32,014 bases of DNA, from positions 1 through 32,014 of the forward strand of contig NZ_MLAN01000014.1 in assembly GCF_002272875.1 (NCBI RefSeq), in the 5' to 3' direction. Positions 17,500-26,113 of this stretch are shown in pieces; the first letter of the stretch is position 1, and each line of letters opens with the position of its first letter. The DNA comes from Helicobacter sp. 11S02629-2. GTDB taxonomy: Bacteria; Campylobacterota; Campylobacteria; Campylobacterales; Helicobacteraceae. The position numbers and the translations under genes are program-made. The notes beneath the pieces were generated by a model, which saw nothing but the letters and a program-made list of their open reading frames with translations, did no database searches and was not told where the DNA came from.

Positions 17500-17505
17500 T
17501 ATAAT
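17500..17505 (+). promoter_or_regulatory. -10 box for the dsbK-hisH-hefABC run
   Basis: A perfect TATAAT lies 48 bases before the ATG at 17553, inside a 270-base gap after plsC. The gap also contains a 12-base perfect palindrome AGCAGTACTGCT at 17325-17336 of unknown role. As the gaps further downstream are short, this may be the main promoter for genes up to 24262. Confidence 0.5.
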
Positions 17506-17552
17506 TAAGCCATTCACAAACTACAAGATAGATCACTCAAAAAGGATTATTT

Positions 17553-18287
17553 ATGAAGCGACTTTTAAGCCTTCTTCTCGTCTCTAGTGCACTTAGCAGT
17601 GCGTTGTTTGCTTCGCCAGTAGTTGACCTAGTTAAAAAACAAACTGGGCTTAATGTAAAGGTATTAGATTCTAAGCCTTTAAAAAGTGACAAAGACTTAA
17701 GCCTTATCACTTTAAAAGATGAGAAGTCTGGGACTAAAACTCTAGCTATCACAAACAAAGAAGGAAGCCTGCTTTTTGGTTTGAATGACGTCGTTTTTAG
17801 TGTTAACAAAGATGACAGTAACCTTATACTAAGTAGCCTTGGGGCTTTAAAGTCTTATAACTCTAATGTCATGGCACAAGCTGGTGTTAAAAGCGTTATA
17901 GCCTCACTTCCTAAGCAGTATATTATAACTTTGCCTACTACTAATAAAGCAGCTAGCCATAGTGATATCTATATAGTTTCAGACCCTATGTGCCCTCACT
18001 GTCAAGCTGAGCTAAAAGATATACATAATAGACTTAAAGAAGGCAATGTCCATATGATACTAATTGGCTGGTTAAGTGATCAGTCAGCTTATAAGGCAAA
18101 AGAGATTTATGATTCTATAAATACCCTAAAAACTGAAAAAGAAAAAATAGCCCTTTTAGATAAGATCTATAACCCAGCCTATAAAGCTAAGCCAAGTGAT
18201 GTAGGCTTTATAGCGGATATGACTAAAAATCTTACTGGTCCTAATAAAGTACAAGGTGTTCCTTACATCATAAAAGAGGACAACTAG
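17553..18287 (+). CDS. dsbK: Periplasmic thiol:disulfide oxidoreductase, DsbK (HP0231)-like
   Basis: A periplasmic thioredoxin-fold protein of 244 residues with a signal peptide (1-20). An N-terminal dimerisation-type region (about 21-120; KQTGLNVKVLDSKPLK) precedes the catalytic fold. The active site is CPHC (C147, C150), and the cis-proline motif is VP (P237), the DsbA-like pairing reported for H. pylori HP0231. Family members oxidise or isomerise disulfides in exported proteins. The chain ends 7 residues after the cis-proline, much shorter than DsbC. As far as I recall HP0231 also ends this way, so I do not call a truncation. The ATG follows AAAAAGGA. hisH begins 1 base after the stop. Confidence 0.85.
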   Translation: MKRLLSLLLVSSALSSALFASPVVDLVKKQTGLNVKVLDSKPLKSDKDLSLITLKDEKSGTKTLAITNKEGSLLFGLNDVVFSVNKDDSNLILSSLGALKSYNSNVMAQAGVKSVIASLPKQYIITLPTTNKAASHSDIYIVSDPMCPHCQAELKDIHNRLKEGNVHMILIGWLSDQSAYKAKEIYDSINTLKTEKEKIALLDKIYNPAYKAKPSDVGFIADMTKNLTGPNKVQGVPYIIKEDN

Positions 18288-18288
18288 T

Positions 18289-18915
18289 TTGAACATAGGA
18301 GTTTTAGACTATAAAGTCGGCAATGTGGCTAATGTGATGCGTTGCTTAAACTTTATAGATTCTACTAATCATGTAGCCTTAGCTAATGCTAGTAATATAA
18401 AAAGCTTTGATAAGTTAATACTTCCGGGAGTAGGTGCTTTTAAAAAAGCCATGGATAATCTAGTTAAAGCTAATCTCTTAGACTTAGTCCTAGAGTATGC
18501 TAAAAGCGGAAAGTACATGCTTGGTATCTGCCTTGGTGCCCAGATACTCTTTGAAAAAGGGCATGAGTTTGGTGAGCATGAGGGTTTGGGGCTTTTAAAA
18601 GGGGAAGTAAGAAGCTTTAAGTCTTTAGATTCTTTTAAAACTGGGAAGATAAAAGTCCCCCATATAGGGTGGAATAATAGCCATAAAGCTACTAACTCCC
18701 CCTTGCTTCATGACTTAAAAGATGAGTTTTATCTCTACTTTGATCATGGCTTTTATATGGACTGTGACAAAAGTGCACTTTTAGCAACTTGTGAGTATGG
18801 TGTAAGTTTTGCTTCTGTAGTTGGAAAGGATAATATTTTTGGTATCCAACCCCATCCTGAGAAGTCGCATAACTCTGGCATACAGATTTTAAAAAATTTT
18901 TTAAACCTTAAATAG
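18289..18915 (+). CDS. hisH: Imidazole glycerol phosphate synthase, glutamine amidotransferase subunit
   Basis: A class-I glutamine amidotransferase of 208 residues. The nucleophile C81 is in GICLGAQ, the H189/E191 pair is in QPHPEKS, and the oxyanion segment is LPGVGAF. MNIGVLDYKVGNVANV is a typical HisH start. With HisF it turns PRFAR into IGP and AICAR in histidine synthesis. Translation starts at TTG 18289, with AGAGGA about 9 bases upstream. There is no hisF or other his gene in the window. In several bacteria HisH/HisF paralogues instead serve surface-sugar amidation with a WbpG-like protein, so the pathway is not certain. QPHPEKS has P where most homologues have F. Confidence 0.9.
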   Translation: MNIGVLDYKVGNVANVMRCLNFIDSTNHVALANASNIKSFDKLILPGVGAFKKAMDNLVKANLLDLVLEYAKSGKYMLGICLGAQILFEKGHEFGEHEGLGLLKGEVRSFKSLDSFKTGKIKVPHIGWNNSHKATNSPLLHDLKDEFYLYFDHGFYMDCDKSALLATCEYGVSFASVVGKDNIFGIQPHPEKSHNSGIQILKNFLNLK

Positions 18916-18952
18916 AAAAAAGCTAGCAGAAAGCTTAATGCAAGGAAAGTTT

Positions 18953-20410
18953 ATGAACCCTACCAAAATACTCTTAATAGTCGCTGCGTGCTGCCTTGGC
19001 TTAAGTGCCAAAGCTGCCTTAGGCGTTGCAGGAAGTACAAGCGAGCAACAAAACATGCCAGCAGCCAAAAGTGCTTTAACTTTAGATAGCCTAACTAGGG
19101 ATAATCTTACTTCGCAAAATCTTGCACAAGTTAGCACAGACATCCAAGATAATAGAGATATAGATGATAGTGATTCTATACTTGAGACCTTTAAAAGTCA
19201 AAAGGACAGTCCAAATGCCATGTCTTTGCGAGATCTTTTAAAAGGAGTAGATAGCAACCTTTCTTTAGAGGCTAATGAACTACTAGTTAAGCAAGCTAGC
19301 AAAGACAAGACTGTAGCCCAGCTTAGTTTTATACCGCGCGTTGATGTTGGCTACTCTTTTGACCAGCAAAATAAAGGCTCGCTAAGCTATCAAACCCAAG
19401 CAGCACAAGTTACTGCTTCTGTTAATCTATTTAACGGTTTTGCAGATATTAATAATGTAAGGGCTAAAAATGCCCTTTTAGAAAAAACAGTACAAGACAA
19501 GAAGTACTTAAAAGAAAGCCTTTATCTTCAAGTCATACAGCAGTACTATGCCTACTTTACCAACTTTGCTAATGAGACTTCATTAAAACAAAAGCTAAGA
19601 CAGATAAGAGAAGATATAGATAGGGTTTCTAAGCTTTATGCACAGGGTCTTCAAACTATAGATGATGTGGAATCTTTAAAAGCCCAAGCTAGCCTTACAG
19701 AGTATGATATACAAAACGCAGCCCTCTCAGTTGAACAGTCCCGCTTAAATATAAAGTATCTAACTAACAAAGACATGCAGGGGGTTTATGTAGAGCCTAT
19801 AAAAGACCCTACTTATAAAGTAGAACAAAGGGCAGATATACAGTCTTTGTTTTATCAAAATCAAAACCTTAGCTTTACTAATAAACAACTAAACTACTAT
19901 CCAACACTAGATTTATCAAACACCTATACTTTTAATATACAAATCCCTAACTACATCACGCAAGCTACGCTTAATAACCCAATCTTTGGTGCAAACTTTG
20001 CAACCAACTTAAACACACTTACTTTAACGCTTACTTATAAGCTTTTTGATAAGATTGGTCTTACTATGCAAAAGCAGTCTTTTATGTACTCTTATCTCGC
20101 ATCTGAAAAACAAATCGCTTATAAGAAGTTAGAACAAAACAAAGATGTAGAGTTTTATAGAAAAAGCATAGAAGTAGCAAGGAATCAGATCCTTAGCTCA
20201 AAAGCTGGGCTAGAAAGTGCAAACATATCCTTTGAAAATATAAAAAAGAAATATGATTCTAACCTTATAACTTTTGCTGATTATTTACAAGCCCTTTCAA
20301 CTAAGTATAGTGCAGAAGCTACTTATGTACAAAGCTTAAATAACTATGAATTACAAAAGGCCAACTATATATTTTATAGCGGGCAAAACCTAGAAGACTA
20401 CATCAAATAA
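18953..20410 (+). CDS. hefA: TolC-family outer-membrane efflux channel (HefA-like)
   Basis: The outer-membrane exit duct of a tripartite RND pump. I place the start at ATG 18953 (485 residues), because it follows AAGGAAAG and begins with the signal peptide NPTKILLIVAACCLGLSAKA. An ATG at 18938 in the same frame lacks this site. After about 60 residues of low-complexity Ser/Asp-rich sequence come two TolC-type repeats of long coiled helices, e.g. ALLEKTVQDKKYLKESLYLQ in the first half and AYKKLEQNKDVEFYRKSIEV in the second. The adaptor gene follows 11 bases downstream and the pump after that. The order matches H. pylori hefA-hefB-hefC. Confidence 0.9.
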   Translation: MNPTKILLIVAACCLGLSAKAALGVAGSTSEQQNMPAAKSALTLDSLTRDNLTSQNLAQVSTDIQDNRDIDDSDSILETFKSQKDSPNAMSLRDLLKGVDSNLSLEANELLVKQASKDKTVAQLSFIPRVDVGYSFDQQNKGSLSYQTQAAQVTASVNLFNGFADINNVRAKNALLEKTVQDKKYLKESLYLQVIQQYYAYFTNFANETSLKQKLRQIREDIDRVSKLYAQGLQTIDDVESLKAQASLTEYDIQNAALSVEQSRLNIKYLTNKDMQGVYVEPIKDPTYKVEQRADIQSLFYQNQNLSFTNKQLNYYPTLDLSNTYTFNIQIPNYITQATLNNPIFGANFATNLNTLTLTLTYKLFDKIGLTMQKQSFMYSYLASEKQIAYKKLEQNKDVEFYRKSIEVARNQILSSKAGLESANISFENIKKKYDSNLITFADYLQALSTKYSAEATYVQSLNNYELQKANYIFYSGQNLEDYIK

Positions 20411-20421
20411 AGGAATCTCTG

Positions 20422-21165
20422 ATGCGAATATTACTAATAACTTTAATGTGTGCAAGTTTGGCTATGGCAGAGCAAGTCTATGCTATCTTTAATGTGGCTG
20501 CTGTGAGGGATTCTAATCTTGCTTTAAACAGTGCTGGCATAGTTGATAAGATAGATGTAGATGTGGGGTCTAAGGTGAAAAAAGGCGATATTTTATTAAG
20601 CCTTAACAACAAAGATAAGCTTGCTAATTTAAATGGCGCTAAAAGTCAGTATGACTTTGCAAAAGCCCAGTATGAAAGATACCAAAGAAGTGGAACTGCG
20701 GTTGATAAAAACACTTTAGAGCAAAACTACTCTAACTACAAAAACTTAGAAAGTGCTTATAACTACAACATGGCACTTTATAATGACACCATACTTAAAG
20801 CACCATTTGATGGAGTTATAGCTTCTAAAAACACTGAACTTGGTAATGGTGTGCAAGGCGTTTCAACCACACTTTTTAGGTTAGTAAGTGACCAAAAAAA
20901 GATGATTATCCAATTTGATTCTAAGTATGTAAAAGATGTAAAAGTAGGTGATACCTATAAGTACTCAGTAGATGGAGATGGCAACTTTCATGAAGCTAAG
21001 ATCTATAAGATCTATCCAACTATAGATGCAAATACTAGAAAAGTTACTGCTGAAGCACTTATTGATGATAATGCCCAGCCCGGACTTTTTGGCGATGGCT
21101 ATATATTAGTTAAAGATTCTATGAGTTCTAAAGCCTCAATGGCAAATAAAACAGCTACTAAGTAA
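20422..21165 (+). CDS. hefB: RND efflux periplasmic adaptor (HefB-like)
   Basis: A membrane-fusion protein that links the inner-membrane pump to the TolC channel. It has 247 residues, short for the family, and a signal peptide (1-16). The first half of the lipoyl domain is at about 37-64 (GIVDKIDVDVGSKVKKGDIL). A short helical hairpin (about 66-122) follows, then the second lipoyl half (about 124-145, LKAPFDGVIASKN) and a beta-barrel with a membrane-proximal part. There is no lipobox, so it is probably soluble or anchored only by its partners. Spacing to the flanking genes is 11 and 10 bases. The compact hairpin suggests the channel is reached by a short stack. Confidence 0.92.
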   Translation: MRILLITLMCASLAMAEQVYAIFNVAAVRDSNLALNSAGIVDKIDVDVGSKVKKGDILLSLNNKDKLANLNGAKSQYDFAKAQYERYQRSGTAVDKNTLEQNYSNYKNLESAYNYNMALYNDTILKAPFDGVIASKNTELGNGVQGVSTTLFRLVSDQKKMIIQFDSKYVKDVKVGDTYKYSVDGDGNFHEAKIYKIYPTIDANTRKVTAEALIDDNAQPGLFGDGYILVKDSMSSKASMANKTATK

Positions 21166-21175
21166 AGTCTAAGTC

Positions 21176-24100
21176 ATGTATAAGTTTGTCATAACAAGGC
21201 CAGTTGCCACCTTAATGTTCGCACTTGCTTTAGTGTTTTTTGGAATCCAGTCTCTTGATAAGATTCCAAAAGCACTATTCCCAGATATAGATATCCCAGT
21301 AGTTGTTGTTATAACCACTTATCCGGGAGCAAGCCCAGAGACTGTAGAAACTAAAGTTACAGACAGGATAGAACAAGCTGTTATGGGTATAGATGGGCTA
21401 AAAAGCGTTACTTCTAACTCAGCAAGAAACACTAGTATAGTAACCATACAGTTCCAGTTAGATAAGCCAGTAGATGAAGCAGTAAATGACGTTAGAGATA
21501 AGGTCTCAACTGTACAGCTTGATAGCGATGTAAACTCGCCTACTATTAGAAAAGTAGACACTGGAAGTACACCTATAGTTTCAGTCTTTATGAGAAGTGA
21601 CAAGATTCCAGTAACTGAGATGATGAAACATGCTAATAACGTCATAAGCCCTATGCTTCAACGTATAAGTGGGGTTGGTAACGTGCAGATGGCAGGTTAT
21701 AGGGCTAGACAGATTAAAATCTATCCAGACCCAACTTTAATGAACAAATATGGAATCACCTATCCACAGCTTGCAAGCATCATAGGTAATCAGAACTTAG
21801 AAATAGATGGTGGACGCTTAGTCACTACTAAAAAAGACTTTTCAGTTATCACAGATTCTAATGGCTACACAGTACAAGATATAGAAAATATTCGTGTAAA
21901 AGATGGCTTAAGACTTAAAGACATAGCACAAGTAAAAGATGACTTACAAGAAGAAAAAACCTTTGCTTCTTTTGATAGAAAGCAAGGAGTTATCTTAGAA
22001 GTGCAAAAGATAACCGGGGCTAATGAGATAGCTATAGCAGATGCTGTTTATAAGGCCTTGCCATCCATGCAAGAAGTAAGCCCGGGTTATGATATATCTA
22101 TATTTAGAGATACTACTACTTATACTAGACACTCTATAAAAGATGTTGAGTTTGACTTAATCCTAGGTGGTATCCTAGCTGTTTTAGTTGTTTTTATATT
22201 TTTACGTGACTTTGGTATCACTATAGTTTCAGCCATATCTATACCTGTTTCTATACTAGGTGTCTTTATGCTTTTAAGGATGGTTGGCTATAGTCTTAAT
22301 ATGATGACGCTTATTGCCATAACGCTTGCCATTGGCATCATCATAGATGATGCTATAGTTGTTATAGAAAATATACACAAAAAGCTAGAAAGTGGGATGC
22401 GGAAGAGGGAGGCTGCATATGAAGGGGTTAGAGAGATAGGCTTTGCGATAATTGCCATCTCTGCCATGCTTTTATCAGTTTTTATCCCAGTTGGTACTAT
22501 GTCTGGGATAGTAGGGCGTTTCTTTCAAAGCTTTGGGGTGACTGTAGCTTTGGCTGTTGCTACTAGTTATGTTATAGCTATAACTGTTATACCTATGTTT
22601 GCTTCAATCATCATAAGTCCTAAGCCTTCAAAGTTTTATCTATGGACTAAACCTTTCTTTGAAGGCATGGATAGAGGTTATAAAGCCATAGTTACTTGGA
22701 TAGTAGGTACTAAAAAAAGCATGATCTTAGTAGTAGTAGTTATCTTTGCTATCTTTGGGTCGTCTTTATATGTAGCTAGCACTTTGGGTAATGAGTTCAT
22801 ACTAAAAGAAGATAGAAGTCAGTTTATGATCTATATGAGAAACCCTCCTGGTATTTCAATTACAGATATGAAAAGAAAGGCCATGCTTTTTGAAAGCATA
22901 GTTAAGAAAAACCCTTACGTTAAGTACGTAACCGTTCAAGTTGGTCCAGGAACTATACAAAGTGTGTTTGTAGCTAGCTTATATGTATCTTTAAAGCCTT
23001 ATGAAGAAAGGAAGCATATAAAAGGGGCGGGTGAGTTTGAGATAATGGATCAAGTAGCTAAAGAGATAAGGGCACAGCCTGATGCAAAAGGCATGCTTAT
23101 AGCTCCAGCTGAAGTGCCACTAGTTGGAGGAGGAAGCGATAACTCTCCTTTCCAAGTAGTAGTATTTGCGCCTACTGAAGACATCATGCAAAAAAGTGTT
23201 AAGCAGCTAAGTGAGTTTATGAAAAATGACCCAGCCCTTAAAGGCAAGATGGAAAACTTCCACCTTTCAACTTCAGACTATCAGCCTGAATATAGAATCC
23301 ATGTCATTAAGTCAATTGCCGCAAAGTATGGAATCACAGCACAAGACATAGGTCAAGCTATAGGAGCAGCCTTCTCTGGAGAGACACGTATAGCCTACTT
23401 TAAAGAAGCTGGCAAAGAGTATGATATAACTATGAGAGTGCCTGATGATAAGCGCTACACTCCTGAAGACATAAGAAGGCTTCAAGTAAGAAGTAGCGAT
23501 GGTAACTTGCTTTTCTTAGATGGACTAGTAACTATTACTGAGCAAACTTCACCAAGTACTATTAATAGGTATGCTAGACAAAGAAGTATCACAGTAGCTG
23601 CCACTCCGGCTAATGGCATGAGCTTAGGTGGGATGATAAAGATAGTCCAAGATAATACCGATAAGTGGCTAGCACCAAGTGCGGGCTATGCCTTTTTAGG
23701 GCAGGCGGATAACCAGTCTGAAGCATCCCAAGCCTTTGGTACTGCTATAACTATGGCATTCATACTTATATATCTAATCTTAGCTGCCCTTTATGAAAGC
23801 TTCTTGCTTCCTATAGTTATCATGATAACTATGCCTTTAAGCTTTGCGGGGGCATTCTTTGCTATTAAGATCTCAGGTACTGCTATGAGTATGTTTTCTA
23901 CCATGGGGCTTATCCTTCTTATAGGTATGGTTGGAAAGAATGCAACCTTACTAGTAGATATAGCTAATGAAAAACGGAAAGAGGGTATGGATAGCAGGGA
24001 AGCTATCATCTTTGCGGGTAGTGAAAGGCTACGGCCGATTTTGATGACGACTATAGCTATGGTGGCAGGTATGCTGCCGCTTGTCTTTGCTGGAGGGGAA

Positions 24101-24262
24101 GGAAGTGCTATGAAGCAGCCTATAGGGCTAGCTATGGTCGGTGGGCTTATATTAAGTATGCTTTTAAGCTTACTTGTAATCCCAGTGTTTTATAGGATAG
24201 TAGCGCCAATAGATGACAAGATTAAAAGATTCTATAAAGCTAAAAAAGAAGATAAGTTCTAA
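21176..24262 (+). CDS. hefC: RND family drug/proton antiporter (HefC/AcrB-like)
   Basis: An inner-membrane HAE1-type pump of 1028 residues, close to the length of H. pylori HefC. The N-terminal YKFVITRPVATLMFALALV and the two repeats of one membrane segment, a periplasmic loop and a bundle of segments are typical. The proton-relay aspartates D391 and D392 are present in GIIIDDAIVVIENI. The C-terminal half has the matching GLILLIGMVGKNATLLVDIANE. With HefA and HefB it would export bile salts, dyes and antibiotics. No local regulator gene is seen. The ribosome site is weak, which suggests coupling to the upstream gene. The heptamer AGATTCT is scarce in this gene compared with its neighbours. 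Confidence 0.97.
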   Translation: MYKFVITRPVATLMFALALVFFGIQSLDKIPKALFPDIDIPVVVVITTYPGASPETVETKVTDRIEQAVMGIDGLKSVTSNSARNTSIVTIQFQLDKPVDEAVNDVRDKVSTVQLDSDVNSPTIRKVDTGSTPIVSVFMRSDKIPVTEMMKHANNVISPMLQRISGVGNVQMAGYRARQIKIYPDPTLMNKYGITYPQLASIIGNQNLEIDGGRLVTTKKDFSVITDSNGYTVQDIENIRVKDGLRLKDIAQVKDDLQEEKTFASFDRKQGVILEVQKITGANEIAIADAVYKALPSMQEVSPGYDISIFRDTTTYTRHSIKDVEFDLILGGILAVLVVFIFLRDFGITIVSAISIPVSILGVFMLLRMVGYSLNMMTLIAITLAIGIIIDDAIVVIENIHKKLESGMRKREAAYEGVREIGFAIIAISAMLLSVFIPVGTMSGIVGRFFQSFGVTVALAVATSYVIAITVIPMFASIIISPKPSKFYLWTKPFFEGMDRGYKAIVTWIVGTKKSMILVVVVIFAIFGSSLYVASTLGNEFILKEDRSQFMIYMRNPPGISITDMKRKAMLFESIVKKNPYVKYVTVQVGPGTIQSVFVASLYVSLKPYEERKHIKGAGEFEIMDQVAKEIRAQPDAKGMLIAPAEVPLVGGGSDNSPFQVVVFAPTEDIMQKSVKQLSEFMKNDPALKGKMENFHLSTSDYQPEYRIHVIKSIAAKYGITAQDIGQAIGAAFSGETRIAYFKEAGKEYDITMRVPDDKRYTPEDIRRLQVRSSDGNLLFLDGLVTITEQTSPSTINRYARQRSITVAATPANGMSLGGMIKIVQDNTDKWLAPSAGYAFLGQADNQSEASQAFGTAITMAFILIYLILAALYESFLLPIVIMITMPLSFAGAFFAIKISGTAMSMFSTMGLILLIGMVGKNATLLVDIANEKRKEGMDSREAIIFAGSERLRPILMTTIAMVAGMLPLVFAGGEGSAMKQPIGLAMVGGLILSMLLSLLVIPVFYRIVAPIDDKIKRFYKAKKEDKF

Positions 24263-24276
24263 AAGAGCTGCTTTTA

Positions 24277-24299
24277 AGCCTTGCTTAGCTTGCAAGGCT
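24277..24299 (+). terminator. Hairpin after hefC
   Basis: AGCCTTGC (24277-24284) and GCAAGGCT (24292-24299) form an 8-bp perfect stem with a 7-base loop, 14 bases after the hefC stop. No U tract follows immediately; a TTTTTT run comes only at about 24350. It is the probable 3' end of the operon. Confidence 0.5.
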
Positions 24300-24745
24300 A
24301 GCTTTGGCATTTGACAAACAAGCTTTTTAGAGTGTAGGCTTTTTTATAAGGCAGGCTTTTAAAAGTATAGATTTTTAACTTAGTCTTTGCAGCCTTTACC
24401 TTTTTTTAGATTATCCCCTTTTTTTACCTTTTTATTTTTTTTATTCTTTCCCATCTTGCAAATATTCTTCCTCTTCTTATTCTTCACCCCTCTTTATTCT
24501 TTTTGACTTCTTTAGAGGCTTAAGGCTGCTTTAGTGTGCTTTATCTCATGTTGTTTTAAACATTAAAGTTTTGATTATCCTTTGATTTTTTATCTTTTAT
24601 AGACTTTGTTTTAGTACTCTAACTCTTTTATGGAATCTATATCTTACAAAAATGCTTAGTTTTTGCATCTTTTACACCTTTTAAGCCTTTCTTGTTGTAA
24701 TTTCTTTACAGTTTTTAAAGTCTCTTATGAAATAGTTGATTTTTA

Positions 24746-24760
24746 GTTACTAGTAGTAAC
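24746..24760. promoter_or_regulatory. 15-base palindrome GTTACTA-G-TAGTAAC
   Basis: Arms of 7 bases are exact reverse complements around one central G. It lies 200 bases upstream of the ATG at 24962 and directly beside a TATATT-rich stretch. Possible operator; no regulator can be named. Confidence 0.4.
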
Positions 24761-24863
24761 TTTATATTATTATATATGTATGGATTCTATACGTGTTAAT
24801 TTTTCTATCTAGGCTAATCTAGGTTGGTTAAAAGGCTAAATGTCACTTTTCACTACTAGGAAT

Positions 24864-24884
24864 CAAATAAATATAATTTATTTG
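24864..24884. promoter_or_regulatory. 21-base perfect palindrome CAAATAAAT-ATA-ATTTATTTG
   Basis: Two 9-base arms are exact reverse complements with a 3-base spacer. The site ends 77 bases before the ATG at 24962, just upstream of a likely -10 (TATATCAT near 24917-24925). The symmetry and position fit a dimeric repressor or activator site. It differs from the usual Fur sequence. Confidence 0.5.
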
Positions 24885-24961
24885 TGTTTTTTATACGCAT
24901 ATTAAAAAAGTTTGATGAATATATCATTTTTAGTTTCGCCTTTAAAACTTAGGAGTTTATT

Positions 24962-25813
24962 ATGATAGAAAAAAATAGTTGTGATATAAAACAATATATG
25001 TGTTTTGGTGTGGCTGGTAACTTTGCTGGTCACTTAGAGCAAGCTGGAGAAGCAAGTGATTTTCATAATGTCAAAGCAGATGAAGAAGGAGCACCTAAGG
25101 GGATCTTTCCTTTTTATATACCGGGGTCAAAGGACTTTTTAGGTAGATACTGCATAGATAATCAAAAAGTAGTACTCCCAGAAGACCCAAAAGCTGAAGT
25201 ACAAGCTGAGCCAGAGATAGCCTTAGAGTGTGAAGTGGTCTATGAAGATGGCAAGATTAAAACTTTAGTTCCAAAATATTTTATGGCATTTGATGATACA
25301 TCTGTTAGAAATGATAAAAATGCAACCAAAATCTCCCAAAAGAAAAACTTTTCTATCGCTTCAAAAGGTATGGGCAACAAAAAGATAAAGATAGATAAGT
25401 TTAGTAAAGGTGGCATCTGTGATAACTACTCTATAACTGCGTTTTTGATAAGTGATGGCGTTGTGCATCAGTATGGTGAAAATAGCGAGATAGCAAGCTA
25501 TAGCTACTTTTATGAAAAGCTAATAGACTGGATAGTTAAAAAGCTTAACACCCAGCAAGACTTTTCAGTTTTAGAAAATCTAAGTGAGATTATCAAAAAT
25601 GCCTCTTGCCCTAAGCACATAGTAGTTGCAATTGGTGCTACTAGATATACTCACTTAGGCGAGACTAGATTTTTAAAAGATGGCGATGAGATATGCATCA
25701 TCACTTATGACCATACTAAAAACAGCTTTGAAGATATAAAAAATAAGATTAAAGACCCTAACTTTGATCTAGAAGGTGCATCTATCGTTAGACAAAAGAT
25801 ATTAAAAGCTTAG
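24962..25813 (+). CDS. DUF5718-like protein with fumarylacetoacetase-like motifs
   Basis: 283 residues, no signal peptide or membrane segment. The start MIEKNSCDIKQYMCFGVAGNF follows TTAGGAG. I associate it with the DUF5718 family of Campylobacterota, from memory. Two motifs suggest a fumarylacetoacetate hydrolase-like fold. QAEPEIALECEV (residues 81-92) resembles the metal-binding 'E-x-E-L/I-A' strand, and AFDDTSVRND (109-118) resembles the 'ND-x-S-A-R-D' signature of that superfamily. The reaction is unknown; relatives act on beta-diketo acids or decarboxylate and isomerise them. The gene is alone, with operator-like palindromes upstream, so it is likely regulated on its own. Confidence 0.7.
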   Translation: MIEKNSCDIKQYMCFGVAGNFAGHLEQAGEASDFHNVKADEEGAPKGIFPFYIPGSKDFLGRYCIDNQKVVLPEDPKAEVQAEPEIALECEVVYEDGKIKTLVPKYFMAFDDTSVRNDKNATKISQKKNFSIASKGMGNKKIKIDKFSKGGICDNYSITAFLISDGVVHQYGENSEIASYSYFYEKLIDWIVKKLNTQQDFSVLENLSEIIKNASCPKHIVVAIGATRYTHLGETRFLKDGDEICIITYDHTKNSFEDIKNKIKDPNFDLEGASIVRQKILKA

Positions 25814-26054
25814 TGATATTTAATATCCCCCCTTTATTCTTTCTTGCTTTATGGGTGCTATCTTGTATTAGTTCTTAATCCTAGCAGGGGGAGTAAGGGG
25901 GTGAGTTATTTGTAAGTGCTTAGATATTTTTAGATTCCACTAAACTAGAAAAGTTTTTAAATATTTGCTTACCACGCCAGTCTCAAGGACCTCCTAGAGC
26001 GCGACATAAATAGATTTTACAAAACTGTAGAATCTAAAAAATTAGCATCAAATT

Positions 26055-26107
26055 ATTTTTCAAAGCAACTTTTTATTGATAAGCAAAATTAAGTTTCTTT
26101 GAAAAAT
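26055..26107. promoter_or_regulatory. 11-bp inverted repeat next to the promoter at 26114
   Basis: ATTTTTCAAAG (26055-26065) and CTTTGAAAAAT (26097-26107) are exact reverse complements, 31 bases apart. The right arm ends 7 bases before the extended -10. Two half-sites about four helical turns apart (42 bases centre to centre) fit looping or dimer binding by a regulator of the outer-membrane protein gene. Confidence 0.45.
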
Positions 26108-26113
26108 ATATCG

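Larger units (their letters stand above)
24300..24961. other. 660-base AT-rich gap between hefC and the DUF5718-like gene
   Basis: No convincing gene. From 24391 to about 24510 the plus strand is almost entirely pyrimidine (long T runs broken by C). A 24-codon Lys-rich frame on the minus strand there is best explained by this composition. Two perfect palindromes (24746-24760 and 24864-24884) lie closer to the next gene and look like operators. An AT-only patch at 24760-24780 could hold a promoter. A small RNA is possible but not shown. Confidence 0.5.

Noticed and set aside
18238-18290. Possible frameshift truncating the DsbK-like protein soon after its cis-proline
   Set aside because: No other frame continues the fold, because the sequence beyond encodes the start of HisH. 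HP0231 is, to my recollection, also short at this end.
24391-24462. A 24-codon Lys-rich frame on the minus strand (starts MGKNKKNKK)
   Set aside because: Explained by the purine-rich minus strand of the pyrimidine tract. The ribosome site is poor and poorly spaced.
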